The notes: generated by a model from the sequence alone, not told the origin. A stretch of DNA of 64,000 nucleotides from Psychrobacter sp. UBA5136 (GCF_002414005.1 NZ_DHYG01000053.1:113312-177311); one strand, 5' to 3'; positions 34,954 through 44,733 are shown, counted from the first letter of the stretch. Made by a program: numbers and translations.

Positions 34954-35170
34954 TTAATTGGGCAAAATATAATCGGTACTAAATAAAAATAGATACATGT
35001 CTTAAATACGCAAGACTGGTATCTCTTCTATAAAAACCTAACTATATCTATCCACCGCTTTTACAATTTCTCACCAATAGCCTACTTTCAAGACGCTTAA
35101 ACCTATCTATCCTTTTACCCCTAAATCTCTTTTTAAAAAGATATCCTTTAATACTATGCTAAAAAATACC

Positions 35171-36088
35171 ATGCTAAAAATTGCTTATTCTGATATTTTT
35201 CGTTATTCCGTACCCGAAAAACACCGCTTTCCCATGCAAAAATACACCATGATTCCTGAGCGCTTATTGGCGGAAGGAACGATAAGCGCCGATAATTTTT
35301 TTGCGCCAAAACGTCTGAGCGAAGAGGAGATTTTAACCACCCATACAGCTAACTATTGGCAGCAGCTTAAAACCCAAACCTTACCACGTAAAGAAGCGCG
35401 CGCCATTGGTTTTGAGATGACGCCAAAGCTGGTAGAGCGCGGTCGTTATATTGCCCATGCCACTTATGAATGTGCGTTATATGCGCAGCAATATGGCGTG
35501 GCGATGAATGTCGCGGGCGGCACTCATCATGCTTTCGCCGATCATGGTGAAGGCTTTTGCGTTTTTAATGATGTTTGTATCGCCAGCAACTTATTATTAA
35601 ATCGCGGCCAAGCGCAGCGGATCTTAATAGTGGATTTAGACGTCCATCAAGGTAATGGCAATGCTAGCATCATGGCCGATGAGCCGCGCGTTTTTGTCTT
35701 TAGTATGCATGGCGCAAAAAATTATCCCTTTCGCAAACAACTATCAGACTTAGATATCGAGCTGGATAATGATACGGGTGATGCAGAGTATTTACAGATA
35801 CTAGAAGATACACTGCCGCACTTAATCAATGAATTTGCGCCAGATATGATATTTTATCAATCTGCGGTCGATGTGCTAGCCACCGATAAATTGGGCAAAC
35901 TTAGTCTGACGCTAGAGGGCTGTAAGGCGCGTGATGCGTTTGTCCTGCAACAAGCCAAAGCCGCCAATATTCCGGTCGCTATCGTCATGGGCGGCGGCTA
36001 TTCAGAGGATATCGAAGATGTGGTTGAGGCACACTGCAATACGTTTCGCTTAGCGCAGCAGATATTTTTTGCTGAATTGACTGAGTAA
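35171..36088 (+). CDS. Histone deacetylase family (acetoin utilisation-like) amidohydrolase
   Basis: The ~305-residue enzyme belongs to the arginase/deacetylase fold. The active-site pieces are present: GGTHHAF with the paired histidines, FNDVCIA, zinc ligands Asp and His in VDLDVHQGNG, the third Asp in YQSAVDVLATDKLG, and GGGY with the transition-state Tyr. Bacterial members remove acetyl groups from polyamines, small molecules or proteins; the substrate is not evident. The family usually begins MLKIAYS, so ATG 35171 is preferred over ATG 35156. Confidence 0.92.
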   Translation: MLKIAYSDIFRYSVPEKHRFPMQKYTMIPERLLAEGTISADNFFAPKRLSEEEILTTHTANYWQQLKTQTLPRKEARAIGFEMTPKLVERGRYIAHATYECALYAQQYGVAMNVAGGTHHAFADHGEGFCVFNDVCIASNLLLNRGQAQRILIVDLDVHQGNGNASIMADEPRVFVFSMHGAKNYPFRKQLSDLDIELDNDTGDAEYLQILEDTLPHLINEFAPDMIFYQSAVDVLATDKLGKLSLTLEGCKARDAFVLQQAKAANIPVAIVMGGGYSEDIEDVVEAHCNTFRLAQQIFFAELTE

Positions 36089-36144
36089 TGGGCAGCGCAA
36101 TAAACGATGAGAAAAATAACGTTGTGAGGTTAATAAGAATTTAA

Positions 36145-36351
36145 ATGGCAAAACTATTGATAGGATTAGGCATTTTGCTGGTTATTATTGGCATTATTTG
36201 GCTGCTATTTCCAAATGCATTTTCGTGGCTCGGCAATATGCCAGGCGATATCAAACACACCTCAGGCAATACGCGGATTTACTTTCCAGTAGTCACCATG
36301 ATAATCATCAGTGTCGTTGCCACCATACTGTTAAATTTGTTTAATCGGTAG
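36145..36351 (+). CDS. DUF2905 small membrane protein
   Basis: The 68-residue protein has two transmembrane helices around a conserved middle (LGNMPGDIKHTSGNTRIYFPVVTMII), which is the DUF2905 pattern. Function is unknown. It lies 56 bases after the deacetylase-like gene, possibly co-transcribed. Confidence 0.88.
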   Translation: MAKLLIGLGILLVIIGIIWLLFPNAFSWLGNMPGDIKHTSGNTRIYFPVVTMIIISVVATILLNLFNR

Positions 36352-36370
36352 ATTTATTTAATCGTTAAAG

Positions 36371-37156
36371 TTATAGAAGCGCTGTGATACCCTGCCAGCC
36401 AACGCGAATACCAAGCACGGTGAGAATTAACAAGATAAGCTGACGAAAGCGGGCTTGCGGCAAGTAGCGACGTAAACGAATGCCAACTAACAGCGCGGCA
36501 ATAGACAATCCACACAGTATCGCAATCAGCTGCCACTCGCCACTACTGAGTGCCATGATAGGCTCGCGCAAGACAATGATTTGCGCAAGCTTACCCAAGA
36601 AATAACACATATTGCCGACTTTGGCGATGGTGTTTTTATCGTCACTGGCGGACAACAAATACATCATCAGTATGGTCGACATGGCATTGGTCGCGCCGCC
36701 AATAATGCCAGCACTAAAACCAACGATAATCAGCACGGACTTGGTATTAGGCAAACGAATTTGCTTACCGAGCAAGGAGCTGCTGACATAAAAACCAATA
36801 ACCGCCGCCAACACCAGTAAAATATAAGCGCTATCGATCCATAACAATAGCTTGGCGCCAAGCATGCTACCGAGCAGGCTGGTTAAGGCTAATAGCCAGT
36901 AGCGCCTGCCATAATAGATAAAGTTTTGCCAAATGCTGCGTCCGCCGCCTGCCAGCCAAGTCATGGCATTGAGCAGTAACGACGGAAAAATCACCAAAAC
37001 AATCGCATGTGGTAATGGATAAATACTGGCAAGCGCGGTGGTGGTCACCAACGTCACACCCAGCCCGCTAATACCATGTAGCAGTGATGCCAGCGCAAAT
37101 ATCGCCAGTAGCAATAACGTTTGGGTACTGTCGTCGCTAGCCATCAGATTTGTCAT
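36371..37156 (-). CDS. Sulfite exporter TauE/SafE family permease
   Basis: The ~261-residue protein has seven to eight hydrophobic segments and the TSUP pattern of two related halves (LHGISGLGVTLVTTTAL near the N-terminus; GFSAGIIGGATNAMSTILMMYLL in the middle). TSUP proteins move organosulfur compounds or anions across the inner membrane; the substrate is unknown. ATG 37156 is preferred to TTG 37159. It is 59 bases downstream of coaBC on the same strand. A second TSUP gene occurs at 44.9 kb. Confidence 0.85.
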   Translation of the reverse strand: MTNLMASDDSTQTLLLLAIFALASLLHGISGLGVTLVTTTALASIYPLPHAIVLVIFPSLLLNAMTWLAGGGRSIWQNFIYYGRRYWLLALTSLLGSMLGAKLLLWIDSAYILLVLAAVIGFYVSSSLLGKQIRLPNTKSVLIIVGFSAGIIGGATNAMSTILMMYLLSASDDKNTIAKVGNMCYFLGKLAQIIVLREPIMALSSGEWQLIAILCGLSIAALLVGIRLRRYLPQARFRQLILLILTVLGIRVGWQGITALL

Positions 37157-37217
37157 CAATCTTTAAAGCCTAACAACTGTATTGACGATATGGAAAACCG
37201 CATAATCAGGCCGTGTC

Positions 37218-38591
37218 TTATGCATTGTGACGCTGCCAAACTGCCTCACCAATTAGCGCAACCAGCTGCGCGGCAATCTCATCTTTGCTGGCTTTTTTAA
37301 GCGTGACGCTATCGTGTTCATAGCGCTCGGAGAAAAACACCTGCATGGCATTATCATCACTGGCAAAACCTATATCTGCGCGTGAGACGTCGTTACAGGC
37401 AATCAAATCTAGGTCTTTAGATAGCAGTTTGCCGCGGGCATAACGCTCGACATCTTGCGTTTCTGCTGCAAAGCCAACGACAAACAATTCTGGATGGGCA
37501 AGCGATATCGTTGCTAAAATATCAGGGTTTTTAACCAAGTTTAGCGTCATCGCCTCTTGGGTTTTTTTGATTTTTTGCGGCGCGGCATCAAGGGTTCGAT
37601 AGTCAGCGACCGCGGCAGTGGCGATAAAAATATCAGCAACTTTTACGCTACTAGTATTTTCATTTTTAGCATGTTCATGTTGATGCTCTGCACCGCAATC
37701 ACAGTCGTCATGATGATGTTCATGGTCGTGCATATGATCGTGAGAATGGGAATGATATTCTTCAGGCATAGATTGCAGCGCACGATGCGTGCCATCCACG
37801 CACTGCTGCGCCGCTAATAGCATGTCCTGAGCCGATAATACATCAATGCGCGTGACATTAAGCGGGGTTGGCAGTGCCACTTTGCCACCAGCTATCAAAA
37901 TAACGTCAGCACCAGCGGCCACACAGGCTCGCGCTAAGGCAAAGCCCATTTTGCCAGTAGAGTGGTTGGATAAATAGCGCACCGGATCAATGGCTTCAAC
38001 GGTTGGTCCTGCCGTAATTACCACCCTTTTGCCTACCAAAAGCTGCGGCGTGGTTTGCATGACCGTAAACAACTGCACTTCCGCCAAAAGCGCTTCCGGC
38101 TCAGGCAAGCGCCCTGCGCCCACATCTCCGCACGCCTGCTCGCCGCTTGCAGGCGCAATAATTTGATAATTCATATCGCGCAGGGTTTGCACATTGAGAT
38201 TTACCGCCGGATGCGCCCACATTTGCTGATTCATCGCGGGCGCAACGATAACGGGCGCGGTCGTTGCCAAGCAAACAGTGGTCAATAAATCATCTGCCAT
38301 GCCCATCGCCAACCGCGCTAAGGTATTGGCTGAAGCGGGAGCAATGACGATCAAGTCTGCCCATTTAGCAAGCTCGATATGCCCCATACCCGCTTCTGCT
38401 TGCTCATCAAGTAATGAGATATGTACCTCATTGCCCGTCAAGGCTTGTAAGGTCAGCGGCGTGATAAAGGCTTGGGCGCCAGTCGTCATAATGACGCGCA
38501 CATCAAAGCCCGCCTTGACCAATAGACGGGCAAAAATAGCAGATTTATAAGCGGCAATACCGCCAGTGATAGCAAGCACAATATTTGACAT
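37218..38591 (-). CDS. coaBC: CoaBC, bifunctional phosphopantothenoylcysteine decarboxylase/synthase
   Basis: This enzyme catalyses two steps of coenzyme A synthesis. The FMN-dependent CoaC half carries ITGGIAAYK, the PAMNQQMW motif and the active-site-lid Cys in ASGEQACGDVGAGR. The CTP-using CoaB half starts at VVITAGPTVEAIDPVRYLSN and includes NHSTGKMG, AAVADYR and KKT with the NPDILA block. Between about residues 275 and 315 the CoaB half contains an unusual His-rich stretch (twelve His and two Cys within ~32 residues) not needed by the family. Length is 457 against ~406 in E. coli. Confidence 0.95.
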   Translation of the reverse strand: MSNIVLAITGGIAAYKSAIFARLLVKAGFDVRVIMTTGAQAFITPLTLQALTGNEVHISLLDEQAEAGMGHIELAKWADLIVIAPASANTLARLAMGMADDLLTTVCLATTAPVIVAPAMNQQMWAHPAVNLNVQTLRDMNYQIIAPASGEQACGDVGAGRLPEPEALLAEVQLFTVMQTTPQLLVGKRVVITAGPTVEAIDPVRYLSNHSTGKMGFALARACVAAGADVILIAGGKVALPTPLNVTRIDVLSAQDMLLAAQQCVDGTHRALQSMPEEYHSHSHDHMHDHEHHHDDCDCGAEHQHEHAKNENTSSVKVADIFIATAAVADYRTLDAAPQKIKKTQEAMTLNLVKNPDILATISLAHPELFVVGFAAETQDVERYARGKLLSKDLDLIACNDVSRADIGFASDDNAMQVFFSERYEHDSVTLKKASKDEIAAQLVALIGEAVWQRHNA

Positions 38592-38737
38592 AAGCGTGGC
38601 ATCAGTAAAAAATTGAAAGATAAAAATTGCGCTTATAGTAACAATTATGCGATAAGTTAGGGAAAGTTTTGTGAATTTATCTTGTTTCCTTTATTTACCT
38701 TATGTATTGCGCAGCAATCCCTTTTTAAGGAGTGACA

Positions 38738-39421
38738 ATGGCGATTAAAGACTGGCACGAAGATGACAGGCCACGTGAAAAGCTGCTGAAATTTGGTGCC
38801 GCGCACTTATCGGACGCCGAAATTTTAGCGATATTTTTACGCACAGGCACCCAGTCGCAGTCCGCTATCGAGCTTGCGCGTCATTTAATAGCTCAATTTG
38901 GCAGCCTTGCAGAACTCTTAGCCGCGCCAAAAGAAACGGTTCTTGCTTGTCATGGTATGGGCCCTGCTAAGTACGCGCAGATTTTGGCATCGCTTGAGAT
39001 GGGCAAGCGCTATTTAGACAGTCAGCTTAAGGTGGGTCACAGCCTTAATCGCTCGCAAATGGTCAAAGTCTATATCAGCACCCAACTGCGCGGTGAGCCT
39101 CGTGAAGTTTTTGCCGTGCTGTGTTTAGACAACGCGCTAAATTTAATCAATTTTGAGATATTATTTACAGGCGGTATTTCTTCTTGCTCGGTTTGCATCA
39201 AGCACGTGTTGCGCCATGCTTTGAGCCACGCTGCTACCCAGCTTATCGTCGCCCACAATCACCCTCATACTGACGCCACCCCGTCAACAGCAGATAATTT
39301 ATTAACCTATGAGCTAAAAAAAGCCTGTGATTTAATAGACTTATCACTCATTGACCATATCATTGTTGGACGCAATGAAACCCTATCGTACGCTGAAAGC
39401 TGCCTAGCGCCTTTTGGCTAA
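38738..39421 (+). CDS. radC: RadC family JAB-domain protein
   Basis: The 227-residue protein has an N-terminal helix-hairpin-helix-like part (AELLAAPKETVLACHGMGPAKYAQI) and a C-terminal JAB/MPN+ metalloprotease-like domain with the metal-ligand motif AHNHPHTDATPSTAD. The family name came from DNA repair work, but its cellular role is unresolved. ATG 38738 follows AAGGAG; the in-frame GTG 38732 is less likely. A 98-base repeat array begins at its stop codon. Confidence 0.92.
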   Translation: MAIKDWHEDDRPREKLLKFGAAHLSDAEILAIFLRTGTQSQSAIELARHLIAQFGSLAELLAAPKETVLACHGMGPAKYAQILASLEMGKRYLDSQLKVGHSLNRSQMVKVYISTQLRGEPREVFAVLCLDNALNLINFEILFTGGISSCSVCIKHVLRHALSHAATQLIVAHNHPHTDATPSTADNLLTYELKKACDLIDLSLIDHIIVGRNETLSYAESCLAPFG

Positions 39422-39518
39422 GTACTTAGAGCTCAGTGCTTGGAGCTAAGTACTTGGAGCTAAGTACTTGGAGCTAAGTACTTGGAGCTAAGTACTTGGA
39501 GCTCAGTGCTTAGAGCTC
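39421..39518. repeat. Seven 14-bp tandem repeats directly after radC
   Basis: Seven back-to-back 14-base units of AGTACTTGGAGCTA cover 98 bases, with variants AGTGCTT and GAGCTC at the ends. Each central unit contains the palindrome AAGTACTT, and the first unit (AGTACTTAG) can pair with CTAAGTACT 25 bases later. The first A belongs to the radC stop codon. There are no spacers, so it is not a CRISPR array. Confidence 0.95.
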
Positions 39519-39906
39519 AAAACAGTTGTTACAGTTTCTGCTTTTAAATGCCATTTCAATGTCGTCGTCAAAGCTTGATACATATTATCGACATAGCGTA
39601 GCATTTTGGCTCTTGATAGTTATAAACAACTGTTTCATATTAGGAGCTTCCTTTATTTTTGCGCTACCTGCTATTGCTGCAATAGCTTTAGCACAGCAAT
39701 TACTGATAGATATGGATAGCTTTAGCATGCTGAAATTTCAATAAATAAATAAAATCAAACACAGATACCCATTTTGTTGCATAAATCAGCTTGCCCTATA
39801 AACACCAATGCTGGAACAATAAAATAACAATTATTAATGTTGTTCCCTTTTTTTCATTCACTTAAGTTTTTACGCTTGGGCATTCAGCGTTATCAAGGAG
39901 ACAGTC
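39519..39906. other. Intergenic region between radC repeats and fadE
   Basis: About 390 AT-rich bases. An open frame from 39526 to 39744 would start at TTG without a ribosome site and is not credible. It should hold the fadE promoter; I see no clear motif. Confidence 0.45.
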
Positions 39907-42831
39907 ATGGCCATCGGCTTTTTTATTTTGGCAATAATCATTCAGTTAGCCATGGTCTTAGCCATCTTTTTATTATCCTTATCGCGTGTCACGGGTAGTA
40001 TTGTCGCTTTAGTTACCGTCCTTGTCACCGCCTTTATCAGTCCATGGTCGCTCATTTTGGGCGTACCAATCGCGCTACTGTGCTTGGTCTTACTATTTGC
40101 CCCGCTGCGTCAGTCCTTGATTACCAAACCTGTTTATAAAGCCTTGGGCGGCGCCATGCCGAGCATGAGTGATACCGAGCGCGAAGCCCTTGATGCGGGT
40201 ACCAGCTGGTGGGAAAAAGAGCTGTTTATGGGCGCGCCAAACTGGGATACCTTTGCCAAATATCCTTACCCTGAATTGTCAGAAGAAGAACAAAGCTTTA
40301 TTGATAATGAAGTCGAAACGCTGTGTGCCATGCTTGATGAGTGGAAAATCCACCATGAAGATCAAGAGCTGTCACCAGAGGCGTGGCGCTTCATCAAAGA
40401 CAACGGCTTTTTGGGCTTGATCATTCCAAAAGAATACGGCGGACTGGAGTTTAGCTCGTATGCGCAAAGCCGCGTGATGAGTAAGATTGCCTCGCGCTCA
40501 CCGACCGCAGCTGTCAGCTGTATGGTGCCAAACTCGCTTGGCCCTGGTGAGCTGCTGATGCATTACGGTACCGATGCGCAAAAGCAGCGCTGGTTACCGG
40601 GACTTGCCAAAGGCGATGAAATCCCTTGCTTTGGTTTGACCGGTCCTGAAGCGGGCTCTGATGCCGGCGCGATTCCTGATACGGGCGTGGTTTGCTATGG
40701 TACGCACGAAGGCGAGCAAGTACTTGGTCTGCGGATGAATTTCTCTAAACGCTGGATTACTCTAGCACCTATCGCCACCGTCGTTGGTTTAGCGTTTAAA
40801 ATGTATGACCCAGAAGGTCTGCTTGGCGATCCTAAAAAGACCGATTATGGTATTACCTGTGCGCTGGTGCCAGCCAGCCACGAAGGCGTCATTACGGGTC
40901 CGCGGCATAACCCAGTTGGCTCGCCCTTTATGAATGGGACGGTCGATGGTACCGACGTCTTTATTCCGCTCGATTATATTATCGGCGGTGTTGAAAACGC
41001 GGGTCGCGGCTGGCGTATGCTGATGGAGTGTTTGGGTGTGGGCCGTGGTATCTCGCTACCTGCCCTCTCAACGTCTGCCAGTGAAGTCAGCTACTTGACG
41101 GTTGGCGCGTTTGCAAAGGTGCGTGAACAGTTTAAAATCTCTGTCGGAAAGTTTGAAGGCGTACAAGACGCCACGAGCCGTATTGCAAGCAGTACCTATA
41201 TGTTAGAGGCGTTTCGTCATCTGGTTACCTGTGGCCTAAACCAAGGTGGGACGCCATCGGTCATGACAGCGATGGCAAAATATTATGCCACCGAAACCAT
41301 GCGCGTCGTCATCAACGATGGTATGGATATCGTCGGCGGTCGCGCGATACAAATGGGTCCGCGCAACTTTTTAGCGATTCCTTATCAAGCAATCCCTGTC
41401 TCCATCACCGTTGAAGGTGCCAATATTTTAACGCGCTCGCTGATGATTTTTGGTCAAGGGGCGATGCGTTGCCACCCTTATCTATTTGATGAGCTACAAC
41501 TGCTGCAAAGTGAAGATAAAGAAGGCGCGCTTAAAGAGTTTGACAATTTATTCTTTAAACATTTGGGTTATACCTTTAATCGCGGCGCCAAAGCCTTTGT
41601 CGCAGGTTATGTCGGCGGCAGCAATCATACGCCAAACTTTGCCGATAGCTTTACCCGCTCCTATTATAAAAATATTAACCGCTTAAGCGCAGGCTTTGCT
41701 CTAACCGCTGATATGGCGTTAGGCTTACTGGCTGGTGATTTAAAACGTAAAGAGATGCTCTCTGGGCGTTTAGCAGATATTCACGCCCATTTGTTTATCT
41801 GTACAGCGATTTTACAATTTTATGAATACGGCTCTAAATCAGAAGCCGAGCGCTTACATGCAGAAGTGGCGCTAAAAAGTAGCCTATATACCATTCAAGA
41901 AGCCTTTTTATCTTTCTTTGCCAACTTCCCAAATCGCATGGCGGCAAGTCTGGTCAGCTTTGTGACTTTCCCGAGTGGTCGTATTTTTGCGCCTGTAAGC
42001 GATGAGCTCAAACGCAAATTGGGCGATACCTTTATGGATGACTTTGAAGCCAATCCATTCCGCGATTACCTTAAAACCATGGTCTACTATACCACTGAGC
42101 CAGATGACGTTAACGGCCGCATGGAAAACGCTTATCAAACCCTGCTTGAAGTGGAGCCTTTATGGCAGAAGTTTAAAAAGGCCGAACATAAAGACCATTT
42201 TGAAGGTCTGACCTTTGAAGATCACGTGGTATATGCCAGTCAAAATGGCGATATTACCGAAGCAGAGGCTGAGCAGCTGATTAGCTATAATGCTGTGCGC
42301 TTTGATTCGTTATTAACCGACATTTTTGATAAGCATTTATCTCAAGTGCAGCCACGTGATAATCCGCACAGTTTAGAAAATGCGATACATAAATTGACCG
42401 ACTATGCACAGTTAAAAAATGCAGCGCAAGCAAGAAATGGCGTTGCTACAGATAAGCCTGCGCAGATGGCTGATACCGCCGCGCCCGCGAGTCAAGAACC
42501 GACGGGCGATGACAATCCCGACCACGGTTATGAAAGTGATGGCGATGTCAAAATGGTCAGCGAACAAGACACAGTCAAAGAAGCGCGCGATCAGGCTGAT
42601 TTTAAGGATGCAAATCCCGACGCAGAAGCGCTTGACCCGCGTCGCCGTGATGCAGAAAACCATCTAAACGAGCGCATGAGCTATAATCATCGCCTTGATA
42701 AAACCGCGCCTGATGCCGATATAGCTGAAGCTGACGCCCATAAAGCTGTGACGGACAATGCGGTAGAAGAAACTGAGCATCAGACTGAATGGCAAGATGG
42801 TTTACGCCGTGATGAAAATGATAAGATGTAA
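39907..42831 (+). CDS. fadE: FadE, membrane-associated acyl-CoA dehydrogenase
   Basis: FadE performs the first beta-oxidation step, oxidising acyl-CoA to enoyl-CoA with FAD. Two or three N-terminal hydrophobic segments (about 3-70) are typical of the long FadE type. The dehydrogenase core includes FLGLIIPKEYGGL, CFGLTGPEAGSDAGAIPD, the GRGISLPALS block, DGMDIVGGRAIQMGPRN and VEGANILTRSLMIFGQGA. The DUF1974-type C-terminal region follows. After about residue 840 there is an extra acidic, low-complexity tail of ~130 residues, giving 974 residues against ~814 in E. coli. An AAGGAGAC ribosome site precedes the ATG. Confidence 0.95.
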   Translation: MAIGFFILAIIIQLAMVLAIFLLSLSRVTGSIVALVTVLVTAFISPWSLILGVPIALLCLVLLFAPLRQSLITKPVYKALGGAMPSMSDTEREALDAGTSWWEKELFMGAPNWDTFAKYPYPELSEEEQSFIDNEVETLCAMLDEWKIHHEDQELSPEAWRFIKDNGFLGLIIPKEYGGLEFSSYAQSRVMSKIASRSPTAAVSCMVPNSLGPGELLMHYGTDAQKQRWLPGLAKGDEIPCFGLTGPEAGSDAGAIPDTGVVCYGTHEGEQVLGLRMNFSKRWITLAPIATVVGLAFKMYDPEGLLGDPKKTDYGITCALVPASHEGVITGPRHNPVGSPFMNGTVDGTDVFIPLDYIIGGVENAGRGWRMLMECLGVGRGISLPALSTSASEVSYLTVGAFAKVREQFKISVGKFEGVQDATSRIASSTYMLEAFRHLVTCGLNQGGTPSVMTAMAKYYATETMRVVINDGMDIVGGRAIQMGPRNFLAIPYQAIPVSITVEGANILTRSLMIFGQGAMRCHPYLFDELQLLQSEDKEGALKEFDNLFFKHLGYTFNRGAKAFVAGYVGGSNHTPNFADSFTRSYYKNINRLSAGFALTADMALGLLAGDLKRKEMLSGRLADIHAHLFICTAILQFYEYGSKSEAERLHAEVALKSSLYTIQEAFLSFFANFPNRMAASLVSFVTFPSGRIFAPVSDELKRKLGDTFMDDFEANPFRDYLKTMVYYTTEPDDVNGRMENAYQTLLEVEPLWQKFKKAEHKDHFEGLTFEDHVVYASQNGDITEAEAEQLISYNAVRFDSLLTDIFDKHLSQVQPRDNPHSLENAIHKLTDYAQLKNAAQARNGVATDKPAQMADTAAPASQEPTGDDNPDHGYESDGDVKMVSEQDTVKEARDQADFKDANPDAEALDPRRRDAENHLNERMSYNHRLDKTAPDADIAEADAHKAVTDNAVEETEHQTEWQDGLRRDENDKM

Positions 42832-42913
42832 AAAGGTTTAAACTAATAGCTGCTTAAGACCAACGCTTTATAAGTCGCTAAAAACCGTCATTTCTCATAG
42901 TTATTTTTCATTT

Positions 42914-42950
42914 AAGCGAGATTATCCAATACCGATAATCTCGCTTTTTT
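42914..42950 (+). terminator. Rho-independent terminator after fadE
   Basis: A perfect 13-bp stem (AAGCGAGATTATC / GATAATCTCGCTT) with a seven-base loop is followed by a T-run. Confidence 0.93.
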
Positions 42951-43271
42951 ATACCTGTCACTTTTGTATATAACAACGCTGTTACGCGCCAATTTGCGTA
43001 AAAGTCCCTTATCTTATTCAATTTAATCCAAATTTTTTTGCCAGCAAATAAACCTAGAATACCGTAAATTTAACTTTTTACATTCTCTAAGTCATAAATA
43101 TTTCTTGCAGTATGCCCAACAATTCTTTTATATTGTCCCCAAAATCTGACTTCAAAGACAGATAACCAATTTTTAGACGTAATAAAAGCAGGCGTAAAAA
43201 CGATCAAAACCCTTATGCGGCGTAAGATTCGTATTTATGACTGTGCGTTACGGCAACCAAGGATAGTAGTT
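42951..43271. other. Intergenic region upstream of the symporter gene
   Basis: AT-rich and non-coding. It should contain the symporter promoter. No motif could be assigned with confidence. Confidence 0.4.
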
Positions 43272-44645
43272 ATGTGGAAGAATATGGGACTGACGGGCAA
43301 GATTATTGTTGCCATGGTGCTGGGTATCATACTGGGTTTATTTATAAACTATACGGGATTGAACGCCGAAGGTAGCTTTGTTAATACCTATATAAACAAT
43401 GGTCTTTTTGCCATTATTGGTAAGTTGTTTGTAAATTCGCTAAAAATGCTCGTGGTACCGCTGGTATTGATTTCGCTGATTTGTGGGGTTTGCGGCATTG
43501 GTGATATACGCCTACTGGGCCGTATCGGTACCAAAACCTTTTTCATCTATATGATGACAACGGCACTGGCGATTGCAACCGCGATTGGCCTTGGTGTGCT
43601 ATTTGGTATCGGTAAGGGTATGGATATCGAGACAGAAGCGGCCTTTGAGGCGCAATCAGCGCCGCCATTGCTCGATGTATTCTCCAATATTATCCCCTCT
43701 AACCCCATCAGTGCGATGGCAAATGGCGATATGTTATCGATTATTTTCTTTGCTATCTTAATCGGTATCAGTATCTTGATGGTGGGTAAGCCTGCTAAAG
43801 GCTTGGTGCAAAGCTTAGAGCTTATCAATGAAGTCATCTTAAAGATGGTGACCATCATTATGAACCTTGCCCCTTATGGTGTTTTTGCGCTGTTAGCCAA
43901 AGCCATGTCGGAGCTTGGTTTAGACCTTATTTGGTCACTACTCGGTTATGTCGTGGTATTGATTGGCTCGCTTGCCTTCCACTTCTTTGTGACCATGATG
44001 ATTGTCTTAAAGCTAACGTCAGGCTTATCGGTGCGCACCTTTTTAGTAAAAATGCGCGAAGTACAGATTTTTGCGTTTAGTACGTCAAGCTCGAACGCTA
44101 CGATTCCGATTACGCTGCGTACGGTTACTAAACGTATGGGCGTCGATAACTCGGTTGCCTCGTTTACTGTACCTTTTGGTGCCACCATCAATATGGATGG
44201 TACGGCTATCATGCAAGGGACGGCAACCATTTTTATTGCCAATATCTATGGTATTGATTTGGGCATCACTGAGTATCTGACTGTCATTTTGATGTCGGTA
44301 CTTGCCTCTGTCGGTACGGCAGGCGTTCCAGGTGTCGGCCTCATCATGCTCTCAATGGTATTTGCGCAAGTGGGCTTACCTATCGAAGGCATTGGCCTTA
44401 TCTTAGGGGTTGACCGTATCCTTGATATGTTACGTACCGCTGTCAACGTCAGTGGCGATGCTGCTGTGACCGCCATCGTAGCGAAGTCAGAGGGCAAAAT
44501 GGACTTGGCAATTTATAACGACCCTAATGCGGGTGCTAAAGAGGTGTTTGACGGTCATATCGATGGAAACAGCGAGCGCGAATTCTCTGAAGTCTTTAGC
44601 GATGGCATTATGGGCAGTGAATACGACGACATTAAGCGTGGCTAA
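43272..44645 (+). CDS. Dicarboxylate/amino acid:cation symporter (DAACS family)
   Basis: This ~457-residue inner-membrane transporter couples uptake of an acidic amino acid or dicarboxylate to Na+ or H+. Diagnostic motifs are the serine-rich hairpin FSTSSSNATIPITL, the NMDGTA motif (GATINMDGTAIMQG), and the C-terminal DRILDMLRTAVNVSGDAAVT. Overall likeness is to GltP/GltT-type proteins; glutamate against C4-dicarboxylate cannot be settled by eye. ATG 43272 with AAGGATAG upstream is preferred over an upstream frame-open start at 43215. A terminator follows. Confidence 0.92.
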   Translation: MWKNMGLTGKIIVAMVLGIILGLFINYTGLNAEGSFVNTYINNGLFAIIGKLFVNSLKMLVVPLVLISLICGVCGIGDIRLLGRIGTKTFFIYMMTTALAIATAIGLGVLFGIGKGMDIETEAAFEAQSAPPLLDVFSNIIPSNPISAMANGDMLSIIFFAILIGISILMVGKPAKGLVQSLELINEVILKMVTIIMNLAPYGVFALLAKAMSELGLDLIWSLLGYVVVLIGSLAFHFFVTMMIVLKLTSGLSVRTFLVKMREVQIFAFSTSSSNATIPITLRTVTKRMGVDNSVASFTVPFGATINMDGTAIMQGTATIFIANIYGIDLGITEYLTVILMSVLASVGTAGVPGVGLIMLSMVFAQVGLPIEGIGLILGVDRILDMLRTAVNVSGDAAVTAIVAKSEGKMDLAIYNDPNAGAKEVFDGHIDGNSEREFSEVFSDGIMGSEYDDIKRG

Positions 44646-44698
44646 ATAAAACGTAACTAGCTTTTAATATAAAGTAGCTACTTTTAAGATACAAATAA

Positions 44699-44733
44699 CA
44701 AAAAACCTCAGCCAAATGGACTGAGGTTTTTTT
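44699..44733. terminator. Rho-independent terminator after the symporter gene
   Basis: Stem AAAACCTCAG / CTGAGGTTTT with a nine-base loop, T-run on the plus side and A-run before it. It may also serve the convergent TSUP gene. Confidence 0.88.

Noticed and set aside
39421..39518. Possible CRISPR array
   Set aside because: Repeats are 14 bases long and directly adjacent, with no spacers and no cas genes.
39526..39744. Hydrophobic 72-codon open frame after the radC repeats
   Set aside because: It would begin at TTG with no ribosome site, and resembles no family I know.
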